Shown here one piece after another: positions 1 through 5,135 of a stretch of DNA of 5,135 bases (its first letter is position 1; every line of letters starts with the position of its first letter). The notes below the pieces were generated by a model that saw only the letters and a program-made list of their open reading frames with translations, searched no databases and was not told the origin of the DNA. The position numbers were made by a program, and so were the translations under genes. The stretch spans positions 1 to 5,135 of the forward strand of contig JAGXLE010000123.1 of the NCBI GenBank assembly GCA_018334855.1, in the 5' to 3' direction. This stretch comes from Desulfobacterales bacterium (GTDB lineage Bacteria > Desulfobacterota > Desulfobacteria > Desulfobacterales > Desulfosalsimonadaceae).

Positions 1-358
1 GAGGGATTTGAAAATCAGTGGTTTTGGAGCTGCCCTCCCCCTCCTGTGTTTGCCCGGACTTCTCTGCGGCATCTTTCATAAGCCTGGGGGCTTTCAGCAA
101 CACAACCCTGGGTCCGGAAAAAAAGGAAAACGTGGTCACCCGCTCTACTGCGTCGCTTACCCCCTCGTCTTCGGCAGTATCAACAATGTCGAGTGAGACG
201 GACCTTAAGTTTTCATCAGGCAGAAGCTCTTCGATAATGGCGCTGCTTGCCCTCTGACGCAGGTATGGCTCGCCGTATATGAAATAAGCCTGGGAAAACC
301 CGCTTTTACGGCATGACTCTATGTGTCCGGCCGTGTCCTTGTATGAAATTTCGGTCAT
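1..358 (-). CDS. holA: Probable DNA polymerase III subunit delta (HolA), N-terminal part; gene continues past the left edge
   Basis: An open frame of 119 codons runs from ATG at 358-356 to the window edge with no stop. I read it as the N-terminal domain of the clamp-loader delta subunit, which opens the sliding clamp during replication. The support is the early strand-turn segment AYFIYGEPYLRQRA (residues 24-37), resembling the Y-x-x-Y-G-E/D-E-x-x-L/P-Y/F-L start of HolA proteins. About 40 residues later comes FFSGPRVVLLK (79-89), resembling the FF-x-G-x-R-x-V-x-V segment that closes the first delta subdomain. Residues 100-115 are a polar, Gly/Ser/Glu-rich stretch that may be a lineage-specific loop. 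The start lies 4 bases after the lgt stop and has a weak GGGA 9 bases upstream, so translation may be coupled to lgt. No Walker A motif is seen in this part, as expected for delta. The rest of the gene is needed to confirm the family; a lineage-specific protein of unknown function remains possible. Confidence 0.62.
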   Translation of the reverse strand, partial: MTEISYKDTAGHIESCRKSGFSQAYFIYGEPYLRQRASSAIIEELLPDENLRSVSLDIVDTAEDEGVSDAVERVTTFSFFSGPRVVLLKAPRLMKDAAEKSGQTQEGEGSSKTTDFQIP

Positions 359-362
359 GAAA

Positions 363-1130
363 TCAGGTCCCGGAGGTTTTCCTTCGTGTAACAAAAAGTA
401 TGACAATGGAGAAAAAAACCACGCTCAGTCCTATCACCTGGGACACCGAGAAAACGCCCATAATGAGGGCTCCCCTGTCATCTCCGCGGAAAATTTCAAT
501 CACTGAACGCAGTATGCCGTATAAAAGCAGGTAGAACAGGAAAAGCTGGCCGTCAAAACGTTTTTTACCGCGAAAGGCAAATAAAACCAGAAAAATTACC
601 AGATTTGCCGCTGCTGAATAAAGCTGCGTGGGGTGCAGGGGCGTATTTAGCGGAGCAAGCGATTCCGGATGCTCAAAGGTCACTGCCCAGGGCAGATCGC
701 ATTTTTCGCCGTAGCAGCATCCTGCAGAAAAACAGCCCAGACGGCCGAAAAAGTGGCCCAGCGGAATCGCCATTGCAGCAATATCGGCAATTTTGCCCAG
801 CGGCATCTTAAAGGCGCGTATCAAAACCAGAGCCGTAATAAGTGCTGCAATAAATCCCCCGTAAAATACCAGCCCCCCGCTCCAGATCTTAAAAATTTCC
901 AGGGGATTGTGCACGAAATAATCAAGATTGACTGCGACAAAAAACAGGCGCGAGCCCAGAATTGCAGCTATAACCAAATAAAAACAGAGATCAGCCGTCC
1001 GGTTGGGGTCCACGCCTACGCGCTTTGCCTCGAAACGGGCAAAAAGAACTGCTGCCAGCACCCCCAGGGCAACAAAGAATCCATATGTATATAGAGTAAA
1101 TTTTCCGGCGTCAAATATTACTGGAAACAT
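363..1130 (-). CDS. lgt: Prolipoprotein diacylglyceryl transferase, Lgt
   Basis: This 255-residue inner-membrane protein transfers diacylglycerol from phosphatidylglycerol to the lipobox cysteine of prolipoproteins, the first step of lipoprotein maturation. It is about the usual family length and consists mostly of membrane helices (roughly residues 13-32, 45-68, 86-105, 114-128, 172-187, 196-212 and 226-247). By hand alignment to remembered E. coli Lgt, Tyr16 matches Tyr26, Arg130 matches Arg143, Gly141 matches Gly154, and Tyr204/Arg208 match Tyr235/Arg239. The signature GRLGCFSAGCCYG (129-141), HPTQLY (166-171) and RSVIEIFRG (208-216) are clear. Two positions differ from E. coli: the site of His103 is Tyr90 and the sites of Asn146/Glu151 are Cys133/Cys138. 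I believe this is a recurrent natural variant rather than decay, since the frame is intact. The ATG is preceded by GGAG 11 bases upstream. The gene follows lspA, which acts on its product, and is probably in the same transcript. Confidence 0.95.
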   Translation of the reverse strand: MFPVIFDAGKFTLYTYGFFVALGVLAAVLFARFEAKRVGVDPNRTADLCFYLVIAAILGSRLFFVAVNLDYFVHNPLEIFKIWSGGLVFYGGFIAALITALVLIRAFKMPLGKIADIAAMAIPLGHFFGRLGCFSAGCCYGEKCDLPWAVTFEHPESLAPLNTPLHPTQLYSAAANLVIFLVLFAFRGKKRFDGQLFLFYLLLYGILRSVIEIFRGDDRGALIMGVFSVSQVIGLSVVFFSIVILFVTRRKTSGT

Positions 1131-1151
1131 AACGGTAAAAACTCCGGACGG

Positions 1152-1190
1152 TGCCTGTCGGGTTGCCTGTTTCAGGTTTTCAGGCAGGCA
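1152..1190. repeat. Inverted TGCCTG/CAGGCA repeats at the lspA-lgt junction
   Basis: TGCCTG occurs at 1152-1157 and 1164-1169, and CAGGCA at 1181-1186 and 1185-1190. Several alternative stems can form, for example 1164-1169 with 1181-1186 around an 11-base loop. On the minus-strand mRNA the hairpin covers the lspA stop codon and ends shortly before the lgt GGAG. On the plus strand it is followed by seven T (1191-1197), so it resembles a weak intrinsic terminator facing any antisense transcript. Function is not established. Confidence 0.4.
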
Positions 1191-1677
1191 TTTTTTTGAA
1201 AATCACGTGCCAGGCAAAAATTATCATGCCGAGTGTAATCGCACTGTCAGCCAGGTTAAAGGCCGGCCAGTGATAATTGCCCGCATACAGGTCTATAAAA
1301 TCGACAACATTGCCGAACCGCAGCCTGTCGATTAAATTGCCCACCGCGCCGCCGAACACTAAAGCCAGCCCGGCTGCCAGCAGCTGCCTGTCGGCGGGGG
1401 TGCGATAATAAAGGTAAATAATGAGGCCGAGTGCGGCAATTGTAACGCCAATAAAAATCACGGCGGTCAAAAAGCCGTTTTGGGCTGAAAACAGGCCGAA
1501 CGCCCCGCCCGGATTCCTGTAATGCACGATATTTAACAGGCCCGGCACAACGTTGATCTTTTCATGCAGAGGCAGCAAGTTTAAAACCGCCCACTTAAGC
1601 GCCTGGTCGGCTGCGATCACGCCGGCTGCCGCAAAGGTAAACAGAAAATGCCTTTTAAGCAAATCAGCAATTCTCAA
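1180..1677 (-). CDS. lspA: Lipoprotein signal peptidase (signal peptidase II), LspA
   Basis: LspA is an aspartyl protease of the inner membrane that removes the signal peptide of prolipoproteins after Lgt has lipidated them. With the TTG start at 1677-1675 it has 165 residues, the normal family size, and four membrane helices (about 10-27, 69-91, 98-113 and 140-159). The catalytic aspartates sit in GNLIDR (Asp117) and FNLADSA (Asp144). The conserved Asp24 of ADQALKW and the asparagine of YRNPGGAFG (Asn55) are also present. The frame stays open upstream to ATG-ATG at 1764, but that would add 29 residues lying inside the end of ileS, with no good ribosome binding site and no membrane-protein character. 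The TTG has GGAG 9 bases upstream and lies 4 bases past the ileS stop, so I prefer it. A TTG at 1662, giving 160 residues, is a second choice. The family is certain; the start is about 75% sure. Confidence 0.93.
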   Translation of the reverse strand: MRIADLLKRHFLFTFAAAGVIAADQALKWAVLNLLPLHEKINVVPGLLNIVHYRNPGGAFGLFSAQNGFLTAVIFIGVTIAALGLIIYLYYRTPADRQLLAAGLALVFGGAVGNLIDRLRFGNVVDFIDLYAGNYHWPAFNLADSAITLGMIIFAWHVIFKKMPA

Positions 1678-1681
1678 GGCT

Positions 1682-4483
1682 TTATGCTCCGGATTCTGCA
1701 AGGGCGCTGCTGCACCTGCTGCAGATAGCCGGGTGCCGGCTGTCAGTTCCCACTGTTTCATCATGTACCCAGCAGCGCAGGCATTTTTCCGCAGAAGACG
1801 GTTCCACCCTGATCTTTAACCCTTCCATGGAAGTTTCGACAAAGGATGAATCTGCCTGATCAATTAAAACCAGCTCCACTGACGATACGATGAAAAAGGA
1901 GCGCAGATCAGTGCTGTAAGTCTCGAGCAGATCATAGAGTTGCGGCCCGGCCGCAAGGGTTAATGCTGCGTCGAGGGAATGGCCTATGACTTTCTGCGCC
2001 CTTGCAGTTTCCATAACGCGCGTTGCCTCCCCCCTTACCTTGAGCAGGGTTTCCCACCTGTCCGCCAAATCCTGATCCTGAAAATCCGGCCTTAATTCCG
2101 GCAAACCCGCCAGGTGTACGCTTTGTTCCATGCCCTGCCAGTGCGGCATAAAGGACCAGATCTCTTCAGCGGTAAACGACAGAATGGGTGCCATTATGCG
2201 TGTTACGGCAGTAAGCGTATAAAACATTGCTGTTTGAGCGCTTCTGCGGCCCGGAGATTCTGCAGGTGACGTATAAAGACGGTCCTTTAGCACGTCAAGA
2301 TATACCGATGACAGATCTATCGTGCAGTAGTTGTATAGTGAATGATACACCACGTGAAACTCGTATGAATCGTAAGCCTCTCTGCATCTACTAATAAGCG
2401 CCTGCAGCTTGTGGAGCATGAACCGGTCCATCTCCAGCATTTGATCAAGGGCGGCCGTGTCTGTCCCGGGATCGAAATCGTAGAGGTTGCCAAGCATGAA
2501 CCTGCAAGTGTTTCTGATCCGGCGGTAGGCGTCGCTTAGCTGCTTGAGGATGTTTTCCGATATCCTGACATCGTCCTTGTAGTCTGATGCCGCCACCCAG
2601 AGTCTCAGAATTTCAGCGCCGTACTTGTCTATAACTTTTTTCGGGGCGATAACGTTTCCCATTGATTTAGACATCTTCTTGCCCTCACCGTCCACCACGA
2701 AACCGTGGGTAAGGACCGAACGGTAGGGGGCCGCGCCTTTTACTCCGACTGCTGTCAGAAGCGAGCTGTGAAACCATCCCCTGTGCTGGTCGGAGCCTTC
2801 CAGGTAAAGGTCGGCAGGCCAGGTCAGGTTGTCCCTTGCATCTAAAACCGCTGCGTGGCTGACCCCGGAATCAAACCAGACATCTAAGATGTCGGTTTCC
2901 TTTTCAAACCGGGTTCCGCCGCATTTTGCGCAGGCCGTGTCATCTGGAAGAAAAAAGGCGGCTTCCTTTTCAAACCATGCATCAGCCCCGTGTTCCAGAA
3001 AAACAAAATACACACTGTCAACGATCTTTCTGCTGATGACAAGCTCCCCGCACTCGGCACAATAAAACATGGCAATGGGTACTCCCCAGGCCCTCTGGCG
3101 GGAAACACACCAGTCAGGCCGATGCTTGATCATGCTGTAGATGCGCTCCTTTCCCCAGGCCGGTATCCACTGCACCGTGTCAATGGCCTCCAGCGCCTTT
3201 TGCCTCAGTCCAGTGCTGTCCATGGAAATAAACCACTGGGGGGTGGCCCGGAAAATAACAGGCTTTTTGCAGCGCCAGCAATGGGGATACGAATGGGTCA
3301 TCCGCAGCGAGGCAAGAAGCATACCGTCTGCCTCCAGCCTGCTGATTATCTCCGAATCAGCCGTAAACACGAACTGCCCCTGAAAATCAGGCACATCTTC
3401 TGTAAAGCAGCCGTTTTCATCCAAAGGCGAGTAGGCGTCCAGCCCGTATTCAAGTCCTGTTTCAAAATCTTCCCTGCCGTGGCCGGGCGCTGTGTGCACA
3501 CATCCTGTGCCGGCATCAAGGGTAACATGGTTTGCCAGCACCACAAGGGATGTCCGGTTAATAAATGGATGGCGGCAGTTCCTGTTTTCCAAAGCGGCGG
3601 GATCAATCCGGCACAGTATTTTATAACCGGAAATCCCGAAGGTCTGCATGCAGGTATCAACAAGATCCCCGGCCATGATAAGCACGCCGTGGTCGGCGGT
3701 TTCAGCGGCAACGTAATTAAATTCCGGATGAAGGGCAATCGCCTGGTTGGCAGGCAGGGTCCAGGGAGTGGTGGTCCATATAACCAGAGAGACTGTTTTG
3801 CCGGAAAGCGCCGGATCAAGGTCTGCCGGATCTTCAGCCAGGGGGAAGCGGACAAAGATCGAGGGTGAAGCTTCATCCCCATACTCGATTTCAGCCTCGG
3901 CAAGAGCCGTGCTGCAGCTACAGCACCAATAAATGGGTTTTTTGCTGCGGAACAAAGCGCCGTTTAATGCAAACTCCCCGCATTGACGGGCAATTTCAGC
4001 CTCGTATGCATAATTCATTGTCAAATACGGATTGTCCCATTCTCCCAGAACGCCGAGCCGCTTGAATTCCCCGCGCTGGACGTCTATATATTTCTCGGCA
4101 TATCTGCGGCATTCGCGCCTGATCTCAACGTTTGACATTGATTTTTTCTTGCTGCCCAGCGCCTTGTCCACGTTATGCTCGATCGGCAGTCCGTGACAGT
4201 CCCAGCCGGGAACGTATTCCGCATTGTATCCCGCCATCTGACGACACCTGACAACAATATCTTTTAAAATTTTGTTAAGCGCAGTTCCTATATGAATATT
4301 GCCGTTGGCATAAGGCGGGCCGTCATGGAGAATAAAAGGCTTTTTTCCCCTGGAATCCTTTCTGATAAGGTGGTAGAGGTCTTCGTTTTCCCATTTTTTA
4401 AGCTGTTCAGGTTCCCGGTTTGCCAGATTGGCCTTCATGGGAAAGCCTGTCTGCGGCAGGTTCAGGGTTTTCTTATAATCCAT
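1682..4483 (-). CDS. ileS: Isoleucyl-tRNA synthetase, bacterial type with C-terminal zinc finger
   Basis: This cytoplasmic class Ia synthetase charges tRNA-Ile with isoleucine and hydrolyses mischarged Val-tRNA-Ile. It has 933 residues, full length for the bacterial type. The catalytic core holds the first signature as HIGT (64-67, in [12 protein letters not shown]) and the second as KMSKS (603-607). The CP1 editing domain shows [11 protein letters not shown] (236-246) and [12 protein letters not shown] (325-336), with His330 and Asp339 matching E. coli His333 and Asp342 by hand alignment. Cys-x2-Cys (or Cys-x3-Cys-like) pairs at 187/190 and 402/405, at 475/478 and 518/521, and at 901/904 and 921/924 could make three zinc sites; the last is the C-terminal finger. 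The anticodon-binding helical domain spans about 650-860. The ATG is backed by GAGGA 8 bases upstream, and the N-terminus [20 protein letters not shown] is typical of the family. It is the first gene of the minus-strand cluster. The 65-base leader is too short for a T-box riboswitch. Confidence 0.98.
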   Translation of the reverse strand: MDYKKTLNLPQTGFPMKANLANREPEQLKKWENEDLYHLIRKDSRGKKPFILHDGPPYANGNIHIGTALNKILKDIVVRCRQMAGYNAEYVPGWDCHGLPIEHNVDKALGSKKKSMSNVEIRRECRRYAEKYIDVQRGEFKRLGVLGEWDNPYLTMNYAYEAEIARQCGEFALNGALFRSKKPIYWCCSCSTALAEAEIEYGDEASPSIFVRFPLAEDPADLDPALSGKTVSLVIWTTTPWTLPANQAIALHPEFNYVAAETADHGVLIMAGDLVDTCMQTFGISGYKILCRIDPAALENRNCRHPFINRTSLVVLANHVTLDAGTGCVHTAPGHGREDFETGLEYGLDAYSPLDENGCFTEDVPDFQGQFVFTADSEIISRLEADGMLLASLRMTHSYPHCWRCKKPVIFRATPQWFISMDSTGLRQKALEAIDTVQWIPAWGKERIYSMIKHRPDWCVSRQRAWGVPIAMFYCAECGELVISRKIVDSVYFVFLEHGADAWFEKEAAFFLPDDTACAKCGGTRFEKETDILDVWFDSGVSHAAVLDARDNLTWPADLYLEGSDQHRGWFHSSLLTAVGVKGAAPYRSVLTHGFVVDGEGKKMSKSMGNVIAPKKVIDKYGAEILRLWVAASDYKDDVRISENILKQLSDAYRRIRNTCRFMLGNLYDFDPGTDTAALDQMLEMDRFMLHKLQALISRCREAYDSYEFHVVYHSLYNYCTIDLSSVYLDVLKDRLYTSPAESPGRRSAQTAMFYTLTAVTRIMAPILSFTAEEIWSFMPHWQGMEQSVHLAGLPELRPDFQDQDLADRWETLLKVRGEATRVMETARAQKVIGHSLDAALTLAAGPQLYDLLETYSTDLRSFFIVSSVELVLIDQADSSFVETSMEGLKIRVEPSSAEKCLRCWVHDETVGTDSRHPAICSRCSSALAESGA
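1686..1689 (-). promoter_or_regulatory. Ribosome binding site that decides the lspA start (inside the end of ileS)
   Basis: Minus-strand GGAG lies in the last sense codons of ileS, just before its TAA (1684-1682), and 8-9 bases before TTG at 1677. A ribosome ending ileS would stop directly on this site, so coupled translation is likely. This is the main reason for choosing the TTG over the ATG at 1764. Confidence 0.65.
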
Positions 4484-4491
4484 CCGACTTA

Positions 4492-4496
4492 TCCTC
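4492..4496 (-). promoter_or_regulatory. Ribosome binding site of ileS
   Basis: On the minus strand GAGGA sits 8 bases before the ATG at 4483, good Shine-Dalgarno complementarity and spacing. It fixes the ileS start. Confidence 0.8.
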
Positions 4497-4555
4497 TTTT
4501 ATCTTTATCAATAGTGAATTTTCCGGCCAGTCAAAAAGCTACTTAAAAGTTTCTA

Positions 4556-4585
4556 AATTTATGCCAGCATAACAAAATATGTCAA
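4556..4585 (-). promoter_or_regulatory. Candidate sigma70-type promoter for the ileS-lspA-lgt-holA cluster
   Basis: Read on the minus strand, a perfect TTGACA lies at 4585-4580. It is followed after 18 bases by TAAATT (4561-4556), or after 16 bases by CATAAA (4563-4558), each matching four of six positions of TATAAT. The predicted transcript would start near 4549 and give a leader of about 65 bases before the ileS ATG. No strong intrinsic terminator or other clear promoter was seen within the cluster, in keeping with one operon. Confidence 0.6.
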
Positions 4586-4590
4586 GACAT

Positions 4591-4619
4591 TTGACGCGGC
4601 ATATATCATGGTGTATTTC
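4591..4619 (+). promoter_or_regulatory. Candidate sigma70-type promoter for dtd
   Basis: TTGACG at 4591-4596 (five of six -35 positions) is followed by a 17-base spacer and TATTTC at 4614-4619, which keeps the TAT but lacks the final T of the -10 consensus. Transcription would begin near 4626, giving a leader of about 56 bases. The -10 is weak, so the exact element is uncertain, although the spacing and location upstream of dtd fit. Confidence 0.45.
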
Positions 4620-4638
4620 TGTTGTGAACACCTTATCA

Positions 4639-4659
4639 GGCGGCTGCCTTCAGGCTGCC
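4639..4659 (+). promoter_or_regulatory. Stem-loop in the predicted dtd leader
   Basis: GGCGGCTG (4639-4646) can pair with CAGGCTGCC (4651-4659) around a CCTT loop, giving eight pairs including one G-T, with a single bulged G. It ends 9 bases before the GGGGA ribosome binding site. No T run follows, so it is not a terminator. It could stabilise the message or affect translation, but no known riboswitch is recognised. Confidence 0.35.
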
Positions 4660-4681
4660 GTCTGCCGCGGGGATATGGCCT

Positions 4682-5131
4682 ATGATCGCAGTGGTACAGC
4701 GGGTAAAAAATTCATCAGTGGGAGTCAACGGCCAAATCGTGGGCAGCATCGGTCCGGGTCTGCTGGTTTTGCTGGGCGTAGCCGAATCAGACAGTGAAAA
4801 AGACATTGCCTACATGGCCGAAAAAATTGTCAACCTGCGGATCTTTCCCGATGATCAGGGCAGAATGAACAGGTCGCTTCTCGATGCCGGGGGGCAGATG
4901 CTGGTTGTCTCGCAGTTCACCCTTCTGGGAGACTGCCGTAAGGGAAGAAGGCCCTCCTTTGTGGCGGCTGCCCCGCCGGAGAAGGCCGAGGCTTTCTACA
5001 CCCGCTTTGTGGAAAACGTCCGACAAAAGGGCATTGCGGTTGAAACCGGACAATTTCAGGCCATGATGGATGTCTCCCTGGTAAATGACGGTCCCGTAAC
5101 CCTTATAGTAGAAAGCAAACCCGGATCCTGA
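4682..5131 (+). CDS. dtd: D-aminoacyl-tRNA deacylase, Dtd
   Basis: Dtd hydrolyses the ester bond of D-aminoacyl-tRNAs (such as D-Tyr-tRNA) and of Gly-tRNA-Ala, recycling the tRNA and keeping D-amino acids out of proteins. It works in the cytoplasm as a homodimer. The 149-residue length is typical. Both family motifs are intact: SQFTL (77-81) and NDGPVTL (135-141), which contains the Gly137-cisPro138 pair that rejects L-amino acids. The segment [19 protein letters not shown] (48-66) and the GRRPSF stretch (88-93) are also characteristic. The ATG has GGGGA 8 bases upstream; an ATG at 4675 is out of frame. The gene diverges from ileS and appears to have its own promoter. The TGA stop is four bases from the right edge, so whether it is followed by an operon partner cannot be seen. 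Confidence 0.97.
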   Translation: MIAVVQRVKNSSVGVNGQIVGSIGPGLLVLLGVAESDSEKDIAYMAEKIVNLRIFPDDQGRMNRSLLDAGGQMLVVSQFTLLGDCRKGRRPSFVAAAPPEKAEAFYTRFVENVRQKGIAVETGQFQAMMDVSLVNDGPVTLIVESKPGS

Positions 5132-5135
5132 TTCC

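Larger units (their letters stand above)
4484..4681. other. Divergent intergenic region between ileS and dtd
   Basis: This 198-base spacer is AT-rich in its ileS-proximal two thirds and GC-rich next to dtd. It contains the two candidate divergent promoters, the ileS and dtd leaders, and the dtd leader stem-loop. No small open frame with a ribosome binding site, no tRNA and no T-box elements were seen. Confidence 0.7.

Noticed and set aside
8..257. Plus-strand open frames at the left edge
   Set aside because: They are opposite the holA-like frame, which has a family-like sequence and sits in the operon direction; the plus frames show nothing recognisable.
669..1094. A 141-codon plus-strand open frame opposite lgt
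   Set aside because: It is antisense to a clear lgt, with a Cys/Gln/Lys-rich translation that shows no domain and is best explained as a shadow frame.
1191..1197. Seven-A run on the sense strand near the lspA 3' end as a programmed slippage site
   Set aside because: It is four codons from the stop, the frame gives a complete LspA, and slippage would change only the last few residues.
2990..3868. A 292-codon open frame on the plus strand, antisense to ileS
   Set aside because: It lies wholly within the certain ileS coding sequence, has no recognisable domain and no good ribosome binding site, and reads like a chance frame opposite a codon-biased gene.
3346..3903. A 185-codon open frame on the minus strand in a different frame from ileS
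   Set aside because: It overlaps intact ileS completely; the Pro/Leu-rich translation is typical of an out-of-frame shadow.
4484..4560. Possible T-box riboswitch or attenuator controlling ileS
   Set aside because: The leader is only about 65 bases and lacks a T-box consensus, specifier stem and terminator.
4658..4665. GCCGTCTG, resembling the core of the Neisseria DNA uptake sequence
   Set aside because: It lacks the final AA, occurs once, and the genes do not look neisserial; chance match.

Overview
The window holds a compact bacterial housekeeping locus with no sign of mobile DNA, CRISPR or rRNA/tRNA genes. The protein sequences (IleRS with extra Cys-x2-Cys pairs, an Lgt with a GRLGCF-x3-CCYG-type signature) and the ileS-lspA-lgt order suggest a Desulfobacterota (former Deltaproteobacteria), probably Desulfobacterales-like, organism. 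That placement is an inference from remembered family features, not from a search.

Layout. On the minus strand, four genes are read from right to left as one tightly packed cluster. They are ileS (4483-1682, isoleucyl-tRNA synthetase), lspA (probably 1677-1180, signal peptidase II), lgt (1130-363, prolipoprotein diacylglyceryl transferase) and the start of a probable holA (from 358, running off the left edge; DNA polymerase III delta subunit). The gaps are 4, 49 and 4 bases, so co-transcription from a promoter upstream of ileS is likely. On the plus strand, dtd (4682-5131, D-aminoacyl-tRNA deacylase) diverges from ileS. The 198-base space between them carries two back-to-back sigma70-like promoters whose -35 boxes are only 4 bases apart.

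How the genes relate. Lgt and LspA are consecutive steps of bacterial lipoprotein maturation: Lgt lipidates the lipobox cysteine, then LspA cleaves the signal peptide. IleRS (with its own editing domain) and Dtd both guard the quality of aminoacyl-tRNA. HolA, if correctly called, loads the replication clamp and has no direct link to the others beyond being an essential housekeeping gene.

I found no evidence for an undescribed system. The points most worth a second look are the lspA start (a TTG with a good ribosome binding site, instead of an upstream ATG inside ileS), the non-canonical Lgt active-site residues, and the face-to-back promoter arrangement between ileS and dtd.
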